Below, piece by piece: positions 21,910-32,593 of a stretch of 64,000 nt of DNA. This DNA comes from Schizophyllum amplum (taxonomy: Eukaryota > Basidiomycota > Agaricomycetes > Agaricales > Schizophyllaceae). Position numbers and translations under genes: made by a program. The notes below the pieces were generated by a model, which did no database searches, was not told the origin of the DNA, and saw nothing but the letters and a program-made list of their open reading frames with translations. The DNA lies in assembly GCA_007026445.1 (NCBI GenBank), contig VDMD01000004.1, positions 1,302,001 to 1,366,000 on the forward strand, read 5' to 3'. Each line of letters starts with the position of its first letter. Within the stretch, counting starts at the first letter, position 1.

Positions 21910-24437
21910 GATTTGCGCGATATGACTGTATAGACGCGTGCTACTAGAACGCGTGTTATTGAGAACTTCGCATGAAGGACTCGGAGAACGTACTTTGGGA
22001 GGCGACAAGCGCTCAGTTAGACTACGACGAGCACAACGGCCAGCCTTGAGTGTGTCAGATCGTACACGACCGACGAAGGCGGGCGAGGATGTTGCGGGCC
22101 TGATGGTCGAGGGGGTGGAGGACAAGAGTGGTGAAGTGATGTCGTTGACAACCTCGTGTGTCGGACTTTGAATTTATACGTCACATGTGGGACGCGTCTG
22201 AAGCTCATCCACGTGATCGTGCTAGGCACACGCGTTCTTCACGCGTCTTGCGAGAGATTCACACGAGACTGAGGTGGTATATGACTTTATTTCTCACTAC
22301 ATAATGGTAAAAGCATGGTGTGCAGTGAAAAGCATGCATGGAAAGCGTGTCCGGAGCATTATTTGAGCCTAAAAGCACATCTGCAGCATTTTTCTCATAG
22401 CAAAAGTGAAAAATTAGGAGGCTGGAGTAATCTACAGCACTGTCGGAGCAAAATATGTCTTTCCAGAAGCATTTTTCCAGCAGTTGCTGTACGCTGCAGC
22501 AACCCGAGAGCATATTGGACCACTGATGTTACATTGGCGTGAATATATAAGGATAACCGAGGCTATTTCAGCGGCTCAGTATCTTAATCTTTATTTATCT
22601 GCCCAGCGGTACAGAGATTCCCATTTCCGGAGGTTCGCGTCGGTTCGACCAGGGTTTGAGCTATCACGGCAATTGCCGAATCTCGCGTCGTCCTGACTTG
22701 CGTCTTTATCACCCTCATTATCAATGACTACACACCACCAGCTACTGTCGTGCTCCGTCCCGCTTTATTTTGTAGAATTTTCAGGACTGTAAGGCTCACA
22801 AAGGCCAAGAAACGAGCTGAAGACTCAGGGTCGTGCTAAGTCACGTGTGGTGCCGGAGCCGTAAGCGGCAAAGCCCGAGCAGCCCTCGGCGCTCAACATG
22901 GATGTTGTCCTAAGTGCATCCACACACGACAATGATGCTCCTGATATACGCCTCTGCAAATCCATTGCTATCTTATGCCAATCGCACCAATGGAGTCTCG
23001 CAAGTGGCCTTCCATATCCTGCAACTGCAGCAATCCATGCTTCACGCGATTTGCTTTCCACGTTATGCGCATGGTATTTTTTAGTGAAAAATAACGTCAT
23101 AGTGGTACGAGTGAGTTGACCCATTCCAGGCAACGAAAGCGCAAATGAGGAGCGGAGAGCGTATGCATGGGCACTGGCTAAGTTCCCACAGATGGACTAG
23201 AAAATTGGTTAGTTCTCCGCAGATATGTAAGTCTGCCCCCAACGGCCAGCATAACGCTGTACGATGAATCACGATAGATAGAAGTATCATAAAGCATCGT
23301 TGCGGCTCAAGAGCCAATCAGCTTGCTGTATATACTGTCGCTGACCCCCATCCGAAACGAAGTTCTCGCGCCGCCGAATACGCAGCACATCTGTCACATA
23401 GGCTCTTTGAAACTTCATACGTAGGTAGTAGACCTCTGAAAGTATGTCCTGGAATATTTTGAAGGCAGGCGGACGTGAAACGCGGTCGCTCTGCGGGGTA
23501 GAATGTCTGCCCGGCAAAACCCGCTCGTACCCCCCCAGCGAAACAGAGGACGAACGCCTCTCAACGGAACAGTCTCCTTACTCCAAATGGACGCTGTATT
23601 GATAGTAATAGCCTGGTTATGCATGGGGATGCTCGTTTTGGGATGATAGATATCACAGAGAGCTTGTCAAGGTAAGGCGGCGCGTAGCCGGATTTCGGGG
23701 CTTACCTCTCTTTTCCGCTTTTCTCCCTGAGCAGGATGAGTTGGGCTTTGAGACTTTGTAGGATAACGTTTGGATGTATGATCTATACTATGACCAATTT
23801 TCCAAGATTTTTAGATTGCTCACGCGCGCTCGCGGCGGGTGTTTCGCTAGGGGGTCATGTTTCTATTGTGGGTCAGCGACAGTATGGGCGGAAATTCAAC
23901 GCCTCGCAAACCGCTGTCCGTATGTTGTATCACGGGGGCGCCAACCGCAGGCGCATGTTTGTCGGGGGCGCCGCCGTCATGTTGTGGCTGAGCATAATGT
24001 CTTCCTTTGCGTTCGCGGGACACGTTGTGGCGACTGCTTGGTGTCGAGATGGGGAATTCGCCAGTTCGTTTTCCAAGACGAGGTGACCGCATGAACTATG
24101 TATATCGCTGCAAGACCACGACCTTGCGCGGCACGATAGTAACTACGGAAGGAGGGACAAGGCGCACGGAGCAGAGGATGGTGCAAGGATCGTGTGGTAC
24201 AGTGGTTGAGGTTGATTAATCGATCGCAGGCGCTCGACTGACGACTAAGTATTTGGAAATGGCTGATGAGGAAAGGGAAGTGAGCGATACATCGTTGTTG
24301 GACACAGAGCATCAATACCAGCTCAAGGACGTCATGGACATGAAACCGAGGGGAGGCGTCATTACTTATAGAGGTGGGGTTCGAATGTATTGCAGGCGCT
24401 TTATGAGTACATGCCCTCCAGCACGCTGAGTACAACC
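21910..24437. other. Gene-poor stretch of 2.5 kb
   Basis: No recognisable gene. The most protein-like fragment is on the minus strand at 23287-23480 (contains FQDILSEVYYLRMKFQRAYV and ends ADWLLSRNDAL), which might be a last exon or relic; I could not extend it convincingly. The base GGGGGCGCC occurs twice within 40 bases near 23935-23975. AT-rich material at 22380-22560 differs from its surroundings and could be a decayed insertion. Confidence 0.4.
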
Positions 24438-25118
24438 TTAGAACATCAGAGATACATAACTACGAAGACAGGTCAGCGCTCCGAGGTATACAGGCAAGGT
24501 TGGTGCTTACCCAGCTATGAGAATCGCCCCGCCAAGAGGCGTAATCGGACCGAAAAACTTGCCCCTGTAGCGCGTCGTTCAATACGTGGTCCCCTAGACG
24601 AGCGCCTGTGAGGTGGCGAAGACTTACTTGTCGCCCTGGCCCTTGATCTTCGCAACGGTGAGCGCGAAGATGCTCCCAGAGAAAGCAGCCGTGCCGACTG
24701 CGATCGCGGGTCCTGCGAAGGCGTGGCGCGAGAAGCGGGGGTGCATGGAGACGGCGAGCAGCGCGACGCCGTTCGTGATCTGGCAACCGTCAGTCAGCAA
24801 GCGGAGGACAATTGCGCAGGGGATAGTCGAAGGGGAAGTACAGACGTACAGCGTAGTGGGCGGCAGTTTCCCATGCATGTACCGTCTCTGGCGTGATGTT
24901 GGGCTGCTTCTTGAGGCCGTGCGCTAAACACGACACGACGGATGTCTTCAATATACACTTAGACGACGGGAACTAGGGCGCACACACCTCCGAAGGCACC
25001 CGTAACGACGCCCGTGGCCACTGCGGCGGTGAGCAAACTCGTCTCTATCTTGGGTAGCAGCTGGCTAACCAATGGCGGCGCCGGTGCGCCAGAGCATGGA
25101 AGAGCCTTGATTCATCAT
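24438..25118 (-). CDS. DUF423/TMEM256-family small membrane protein
   Basis: A short integral membrane protein of about 115 residues from the ATG at 25118. Exons read MMNQGSSMLWRTGAAI, VATGVVTGAFGAHGLKKQPN and ITPETVHAWETAAHYA, then ITNGVALLAVSMHPRFSRHA, FAGPAIAVGTAAFSGSIFAL and TVAKIKGQGDK. Next comes FFGPITPLGGAILIAG, and a tiny last exon YVSLMF reached through GTAAGC..TTCGTAG. GAFGAHGL, HYA..NGVALL, FSGSIF and GPITPLGG are the hallmarks of the family. Three to four transmembrane helices are expected. The molecular function of the family is unknown. Confidence 0.9.
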
Positions 25119-25429
25119 GCTACGAGAGATGAGGGGAGTTATATCAGTCAAAGGGTTATACATCGACAGTGAGGGTCGGTGTCGAGATGTCGACGCGCCG
25201 CATGCAACTCGGTGGCGCGCGCACCGATCTTACCCGGGATCACTACTTACATGAACAAAAAGTCGAGCCTCACTTGTCGAGGCGGTTGAAAGCACCTCTC
25301 TCGCTGTATTTACTGACGATGAACGTACGCCAGGCAGAGGATGGCGCCGAACAGTGGATTGCTGATGAACCGTTGATTTAATACATGCTAAAAGTACAGG
25401 ATTTGGCAAGAGAAGTACGCCTTTCCATC
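25119..25429. other. Intergenic
   Basis: No gene seen between the membrane-protein start and the stop of the quinone reductase. Confidence 0.5.
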
Positions 25430-26260
25430 TTAAAATTCGAATTTGCTGACGATCTCCCAGAACTGCTTGCCCTGTATTTCTGCAATCTCCAATTCGAGGG
25501 GAGACGGCTGCCGAGAACCATCACCGCCTGCAAAGGTCCCAGCGCCCCAAGCCGAGCCTGCGAAAAGCGCAACTTCAGATCAATGACAGACAACGACGGG
25601 AACGCACTCACCACCGCGGACTTCAGCTAGGTTGCTGAGCTGGGCGAAGGCCTTCGCGTACCCAAGCGGCACGAATATCATACCGTGATGGACGAATGTC
25701 GACATCGCGTTCGACACGGTCATCTCCTGACCGCCCCCAGGGCTAGCCGTCGACACGAACACGCTGCAAAACTTCTTGGAGAGCCCGCCCGAGGCCCACA
25801 GGCCACCCGTCGTGTCCCAGAAAGCCTACAATACATATCGATTGTATTAGCGAAGCGAGGCGGACAGGATATAGGCTGGACTTGCCTTCCATTGCCCGGG
25901 GAAGTTTCCGTAGCGCGTGGGGATGCCGAAGATGAGCCCGTCGAAGGTGGCCATGGTCTTTGCGTCGATGATGGGGTAGTCTGGCTTCGGGGGCGCATGC
26001 ATCATGGTGAGGACTTCCTGGGGGAGGGTCTCGGGAATTCTGGAGGATAATATGATAACCACAAGCCGAGGAGGGATTTGAAAAGGAATCTCACTGGTAG
26101 ATGGTAGCCTCGCCACCACCAGCTGCCACGCCAGCCTTTACGGATTCAGCCACTGGGAGGGCACTTCAAAAAGACAGCAAGTAATGGTGGAGCACGTGAA
26201 CTTACTCTTGGCGATGTGGCCGTACATACTGTAGATGATGATCGCGACTTTGGGAGCCAT
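25430..26260 (-). CDS. WrbA/Pst2-type NAD(P)H:quinone oxidoreductase, copy 1
   Basis: Flavodoxin-fold FMN enzyme expected to reduce quinones by two electrons and protect against redox cycling. The ATG at 26260 gives [15 protein letters not shown], the FMN phosphate-binding start. Later exons give [20 protein letters not shown] and [18 protein letters not shown], then [32 protein letters not shown] and [13 protein letters not shown], then [18 protein letters not shown] and a C-terminus ending [10 protein letters not shown]. It is about 205 residues, normal for WrbA. About four introns lie at the same places as in copy 2 immediately upstream. Such enzymes in wood-decay fungi act on benzoquinones, which is family knowledge rather than shown here. 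Confidence 0.93.
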
Positions 26261-26899
26261 GATGGATGCAGAAGAGAAGAGACGTTGTTGTCAGAATAGG
26301 TGGAGCCCTTTATGTATGGCGGATATTGACGGATATTGACGGATATTGATGCCAATGCCTTTCTGGGCCCCTAAACGCCGTTCGTCAGTGTGTCAGGTGG
26401 CAGGCAGGTTAGGACACGTCGGCACGATGGACGTGGATAGACGAGATACGCTGTGAAATCCTTACCGGGAGCGGAAAGACCGCTGAATGCATCTGCTGGA
26501 TGGTCAGATACTGGAAGCCGCTAGACCACCGCCGACAAGCCTTGTGGAATTGGCCGTCCTAAATTGGTATGTCACGATGTGCGAGTGTCGGCAAGAACTG
26601 AGCTCCCTTCATTGGCATAATGCAACATCTGATGTTGACGAGAAAATGGTGAATTTTGGGGTCTCCGGATCATGGCAATCGCTGGAGTCGGGACTGTAAA
26701 CGTAGAGCGCATCGTTCAAGCACTTCAGTCTCCTGTAGTGGTGGACGGCGATGGAGACACAAGTAGACTCTAGTTCTATTACACATCCGTTGTCTGGTAC
26801 GATGTGGATAGCTTGGGCGGGACTGCAGGCTCGGTAAGTGCTTGATGTTAGAGATGAGCGATGCATGAACACACCACATTCCAACGCGAAGCATGGCGG
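26261..26899. other. Intergenic between the two quinone reductases
   Basis: This is the promoter side of copy 1 and the 3' flank of copy 2. Apart from the triple decamer at 26321-26350 I see nothing recognisable. Confidence 0.5.
26321..26350. repeat. Three tandem copies of a 10-bp unit upstream of quinone reductase copy 1
   Basis: GGATATTGAC is repeated exactly twice and a third time with a final T, 61-90 bp upstream of the copy 1 start codon. It could be a regulatory element bound on successive helical turns, or simple slippage. No equivalent is seen at copy 2. Confidence 0.8.
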
Positions 26900-27718
26900 T
26901 TACTTGAAGGAATGCTTGCTCAGGGTCTCCCAGAACTGCTGCCCCTGTATTTTGGCGACCTCAAGCTCAAGAGGGGACGGCTGACGCGAGCCGTCACCGC
27001 CAGCAAATGTCCCTGCTCCCCATGCAGAGCCTACAGCAAGCAACGGGTCAGAAAACAGGGACATGCGTGAGCCGCGATGAAGCGTACCTCCATGAACCTC
27101 CTCAACGTTTCCCAACAGGTTGAACACTCTGGAGTAGCCGAGAGGGACGAAGATCATGCCGTGATGCACGAACGTAGACATCGCGTTCGAGATGGTCGTC
27201 TCCTGGCCACCTCCTTGAGAGGCAGTGGACACGAAGGCGCTGCAAAACTTGCCAGAGAGGGCACCCTGGGACCAGAGTCCACCCGTAGTGTCCCAGAAGG
27301 CCTATGATGATTCAGCGGATGAGCACTGTATGAACGAGCATAACATACCTTCCACTGGCCAGGGAAGTTTCCGTAGCGAGTAGGAATACCGAAGAGGAAT
27401 CCGTCATAGTTTGTGAGGGTGTTCGCGTCGATGATGGGGTAATCTGGCTTGGGAGGCGCGTGCATCCTTTCCAGTATTTCTTTGGGAAGAGTCTCAGGGA
27501 CTCTGGCATGCTTGTGAGCAACCACGCGATTGTTCTGGATGTATTGAGAAACGCACTGGTAGATGGTCGAGGCCCCTCCTGCAGCGTGCACGCCCGATTT
27601 GACGGCCTCAGCGACTGCAGGTAGTGAGACGGCGATGTGAACAACATGCGCAATGGTGCTCACGTTTGCCAACATGACCGTACATAGTATATATGACGAC
27701 TGCAACTTTGGGCGCCAT
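26900..27718 (-). CDS. WrbA/Pst2-type NAD(P)H:quinone oxidoreductase, copy 2
   Basis: Tandem paralog of the gene at 25430-26260 in the same orientation. The ATG at 27718 gives [16 protein letters not shown]. Later exons contain [32 protein letters not shown] and [18 protein letters not shown], then [45 protein letters not shown] and [18 protein letters not shown], ending [11 protein letters not shown]. All cofactor-binding motifs are kept in both copies, so both look functional. The duplication is old enough for the introns and the intergenic DNA to have diverged completely. Confidence 0.93.
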
Positions 27719-28079
27719 CTTGAAGCAGCACGGAGAGGAAACGGTGATGTGGTATAACGAGATTTGGCGTGCGTTCGTTCGCGTGTCTATTTCTCGCGTT
27801 ATTGATATGCAGCGCTGATGTCACCTCGCCGTCTGGAGGAGCTGCTCGACGCTCGTGTACGCGGGCAGAGGAGCAGATCAAGCACGCATTGTGATGTGTC
27901 GAGAGAGAACAGATCGCTTCAAAGCCGACATACGAGAGAGAGGCAAGGGGGCAGGAGTCGAGGAATTCCTGACGAGCGCCCATTGTATTTCGGGCCGGTC
28001 TCCCGATGTTCGCGTGGCAAAATTTCCCATTGTGTAGATCTCGATCACTGCAGTCTTCTGCTCGTCGCGGTCACTCAAC
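27719..28079. other. Bidirectional promoter region, quinone reductase copy 2 and SPB1
   Basis: 361 bp separate the two divergent start codons. No clear TATA box or other motif was recognised. Confidence 0.5.
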
Positions 28080-31058
28080 ATGGGAAAGGCTCAGAAGAAG
28101 ACAGGAAAGGGTCGTCTCGACAAGTACTACAAGCTTGCAAAGTACGTGACTTACTTTACAACAAAACCTATCTTCTAACATAATTGCAGGGAGCAAGGCT
28201 ACCGCGCTCGTTCCGCATTCAAGCTTATCCAACTCAACAAGAAGTACAGCTTCCTCGAAAGCGCACGATGCTGTATCGATCTGTGTGCTGCTCCTGGTGG
28301 CTGGCTGCAGGTTGCAAGCAAGTTCATGCCCAACAACAGTGTCATCGTCGGTGCGTGCCGCCGCCAGCCTCCCACCTATCATCCTCTTAACCTCACCAGG
28401 TGTTGATTTGGTTCCTATCAAACCCATCCCCCGCGTCGTAACTTTCGCATCCGATATCACCACAACACAGTGTCGGAATCAGTTGCGTGGGGAACTTAAG
28501 GACTGGAAGGCGGACGTCGTACTTCACGATGGTGCCCCCAACGTCGGAACGGCCTGGATTCAGGACGCCTACTCACAATCCGAGCTCGTGCTCATGTCGC
28601 TGAAGCTCGCAGTCGAGTTCCTTGTCAAGGGGGGAACATTCGTGACCAAGGTTTTCCGGAGTACTGATTACAACAACCTGATGTGGGTATTCAACCAGCT
28701 TTTTGGCAAGGTCGAAGCGACCAAGCCCCCTTCGTCTCGGTGCGTATTCTTGTGATCCGCGCCGGCCATATTCTGACGGGCACTCAGTAACGTGTCTGCT
28801 GAGATCTTCGTCGTCTGCCGTGACTTCCACGCGCCCAAGCACATCGACCCTAAATTCCTGGACCCGAAGCACGTTTTCAAGGACCTTGCTGCCTCTGTCC
28901 CCGGTGACGATAAGGGCTCCTCTGCCAACAACGTCCAGGCCAACGTCTTCCAGCCGGAAAAGAAGCGTCGCAAGCGTGACGGTTACGCAGACGGCGACTA
29001 CACTCTGTATCGCACGGCGTCCGCGAGCGACTTGGTTCGCGGTCCTGAGCCCATCGCTGTCCTAGGTTCCGTGAACCAGATCACGTTCACCACGGACGAG
29101 GAGAAGGAGTGGCTGACCTTGGACATCACCAAGCCAGAGATCAAGGCAAACTGTGATGATCTTAAGGTTCTCGGCAAGGGTGATTTCAAGGCCCTCTTGA
29201 AGTGGCGACTGGCTTTGCGAGAAGATGTGCGTGCTACAACTGTTCGCGCAACTCACAGACTGAACGCTTGCTTCAGCTCGGCTTGGATGTGAAGAAGACA
29301 GATGCGCAGGAATTGACTGAGACTGCGGAAGTCACTGAGGAGGTTGATGAGGATACCCAAATCCAGGAAGAGGTGAGGACAGCCCCCTCATGCTCTAGAC
29401 TCCTTACTCATATCATCACAGCTTGAACGCCTCAACGCTGAAGCCGCCGCTCGCACAAAACGCCAACGTCGGCGCGCAAACGAGGTCAAGACAAAGACTA
29501 TCCAGCGCATGCAGCTCCAAATGACTGCCCCGCTCGATATCGGCATGGAACAGACCGATGCGCAACTCGGTGGCCAAGACGACTTCTTCGACCTCGGTGA
29601 GATAGACAGGACACGGAGCGGCGCACGACGCCTCGCCAAGTCCTCCATGGATGACGAGGACGGCGAGTCTGATGACGGTGACGCTGAGCCTGAGGAGGAT
29701 GACGAGGCTCTCGACTCGGAGGAGGAGCGCGAGCGGCGGACGCGGGCTTTGGAGGACGACATGGACGGGCTGTACGGGGCGTACCGCCAGCGGCTGCGTG
29801 AGCGAGACGCGAAGTTCAAGGCCAAGGAGGCGCGGGAGAATAACCCGGACCGCGAGGAGACGTGGAGGGGTATTCAGCAGGCGGGCAGTGATGCGGAGGG
29901 CGAAAGTGATGTGGAAGGCGACGGCTGGGCGGCGCGCGAGCGGCGGAAGTTTGGCGCCGCGGAGGAGGATTCGGACGAAAGTGATATCGACGACGATGAG
30001 GAGGAACCATCAGCCAAGCGGAGGCGGCTGGAGAATGGTGTCGAGCGCGTACCGAGCGGCAAGCTCGTCACGTCGCTCAAGGGGCCGAAGATGCCAGAGA
30101 GCCAGGCGTCGAAGATCTGGTTCAGCCAGGACGTCTTTGCGGGGATCGACGATGTTGTGGAAGAGGATGCAGAGGAGGAGAGCGAAGAGGAGGATGAAGA
30201 GGAGGACGAAGATGTCGAGATGGAGGAAGGGGAGGAGGAAGAAGAGGAGGTTAGTGCTCACTGCGCTAGTGTCATCTTCCGCATTCATTGACAGTATATA
30301 TCAGGGTCTCGTAACGCCGGAGGATGACGACGACTTCGAGATCGTCCCTCTACAAAAGGACGTCGAGGACGAAGACATGTGGAACGTCGAAGACGAAAAC
30401 GAAGACGCCGCCAACGCAGAGAAAGTCCGAAGTGAGCTCCTCTCACTTCTCGCCACATTTCACACCCACTAATCACCGTCCTCCAGAATACGGCCTCACC
30501 ACCGCCGAAACCGTCACCCTCGCTCAAGCCCTCGTCAACCGCCAGACCACCAAAACCCACCTGCTCAACGACGGCTTCTCCCGCTACGCCCTCAACTCCA
30601 AAGAAGACCTTCCGAGCTGGTTCACCGACGACGAGTCGCAGCACTACAAGACGAACCTGCCCGTCACGAAGGAGGCCATCGCCGTGCTGCGCGCCAAGCA
30701 GCGCGCGCTCGACGCGCGGCCGATCAAGAAGGTCGCGGAGGCGAAGGCACGCAAAAAATACAAGGCCGCGCAGCGCTTGGAGAAGGCGATGAAGAAGGCG
30801 GAGGGCGTGAACGAGACGTCGGATTTGAGCGAGCGCGAGAAGGCGCAGCAGATCGTGAAGCTGATGCGCAAGGGAGCGAGCACGGGCAAGCCGAAGAAGG
30901 AGGTCAAGCTCGTCGTGGCGAAGGGCGCGCACAAGGGCGTGAAGGGGAGGCCGAAGGGGGTGAAGGGCAGGTACCATATGGTGGACTCGAGGATGAAGAA
31001 GGAGTTGAAGGCGAAGAAGCGGACGGAGAAGGCGAACAAGAAGAGGAAGCGGAATTAG
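28080..31058 (+). CDS. SPB1: Spb1-type 2'-O-ribose rRNA methyltransferase (FtsJ family)
   Basis: Nucleolar 60S-assembly factor that methylates 25S rRNA on pre-60S particles. The ATG at 28080 gives [20 protein letters not shown]. The FtsJ/RrmJ domain occupies about residues 20-230: [10 protein letters not shown], the SAM motif [37 protein letters not shown] and [19 protein letters not shown]. The K-D-K-E catalytic residues sit in these motifs. A DUF3381-like middle follows, then long acidic tracts (about 30130-30250) and the Spb1 C-terminal domain ([32 protein letters not shown]). At least seven introns; the protein is about 860 residues, the normal size. Confidence 0.96.
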
Positions 31059-31247
31059 GGGGCCGCTCGCGTCTTGGGGTTGTTCTTTGTACTTCGTGGT
31101 TGGGTTCTGTATGGTACTGTTTGACTTGCTTGTGTTTTTCTGTCAACTTTGGAAACTCCTGCAGCTCTCCTAGTTCAAATCTGAATGAATCTGGACTGCT
31201 ACATAATACTGTCTGTGGATATGACAGGCCTCTACGTCTGTCGTCTA

Positions 31248-32514
31248 CTACTGGGAACCCATGTTGATGGGACCAATGAAATGCGACACCGCTTTCTTGA
31301 AATCGTGAGGCCTGCAAACACAAAGGGTCAGTCAAGGGCAAGTCGCGCATTCAGGTGGATCCTCACTTCTCCGAGTGTACTGTTGAGGTTGTGAACATAA
31401 ATCCCAGGCCTGATCAAGTGAAAGCTTACCCCAGTGGCTCGTCGGCAGTTCTATCAGCTGCATCTTGGGGAAAAACTTCTCCGCCCTCCAGAGATTGTAC
31501 TTGTTTATGTACCTTGGACAGGTGTTATGAACAACTCGTACAGAGAAGAAGAAGAGCCACTCACTTGCTTTTCGTGCCCTTGATGAACAGGGTTCTCCCT
31601 TCCCATGTGCGCTTCCCTTCCCCGTATGGGAAGTCGCCTATGGCGTCCATGTACTCCTCCAGAAGGTGCAACGGTATCTTAAAATGGCCGTGCTCGACCA
31701 GGGGAGGTACCTCCAGATTGGTGAGTAGGAATTGCAGCACAGCAGGATCCTTTTTGCGGAGGTGAGTGGCAGAATACGGGCCCAATGGGGAGTCACTGAC
31801 CTTCTCCCATTGCGTGAGTATGTGCATGGCTTCCTTGCGGCTCTTTACCTTGGCCGCTTCGACGGCCTGCATGCCCTTGATGTAGCCTTGGAACTCGGGA
31901 GACATAGCGCCTTTCGAAGGAGCTATGTCTTCGACGATGAGGTTCTCTAGCAGGCCTGTCGGGAGGTCGGGGTCCAGAGCAACAGACATCGCTACTTTGC
32001 CTCCCCTGACACATATTTCATTACAGCGTCGCTTCGAGTGAAGACGTCGTACTCACATGGAATGCCCAAGCAGGGACACATTCTTCAGTTCATGGGTCTT
32101 GAAGAAATGCAAGACGTCTGCAGCCATCGCGCTGTAGGTCATGGGCTCCTTATGAGGAGACGTTCCCTGATTTCGGAGATCCTGCAAGAGGTCGATGGGA
32201 AGTCACTGCAGACAGATACTACTGACCAGGGCATATACTGGTCTGTGCAGCTCTGTGGCAAACGCCTTGGCTAGCGACATCCAGTTCCGCTTGGAACCGC
32301 TGGCGGAGGGTCAGGAGCGATACGATGGGGAGATGGGGAGGAGGTACAATAAGCCATGGAGGATGACCAGCGGTTTCTCCTTCTCGTTTGCGTTTGCGGG
32401 CACATTCTTCGAGTAATCGAGCTCGACGACGGCCGAGGCGGCGGAGTGGAGGCGGCGCGACGCGAACAGGACGCGTCGGGACGCGCAGGATCGTGACAGT
32501 GAAGGAAAGAGCAT
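31248..32514 (-). CDS. IMO32: ABHD11/Imo32-type mitochondrial alpha/beta hydrolase
   Basis: Serine hydrolase fold protein. The ATG at 32514 gives a basic, Ser/Arg-rich presequence (MLFPSLSRSCASRRVLF) typical of mitochondrial import. Then come PLVILHGL (oxyanion region), NWMSLAKAFATEL, RPVYALDLRNHGTSPH (Asp-containing turn), the nucleophile elbow GHSMGGKVAMSVAL, and LIVEDIAPSKGAMS. Later exons read FIKGTKSKYINKYN and LPTSHWVHSEKPHDF (catalytic His in HWVHSEKP), with the end PINMGSQ. Seven or more small introns, about 300 residues, as expected. A second in-frame ATG at 32595 would overlap the start codon of the divergent neighbour and is less likely. Confidence 0.92.
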
Positions 32515-32593
32515 TGATGACGTCGATCGGCCTCGGTCAACGCGGGCCGGCGACGACGTGGGCGGACGCGCTGCCCCCTTGAACGCGCCAGCC

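Noticed and set aside
22630..22670. Possible tRNA T-arm (GGTTCGACCAG) near 22640, and others at 24374 and 50208
   Set aside because: No matching stems, anticodon arm or acceptor stem could be built around them.
30010..30288. Long minus-strand frames over SPB1 and other genes
   Set aside because: They are shadows of high-GC or acidic-repeat coding sequence on the other strand.
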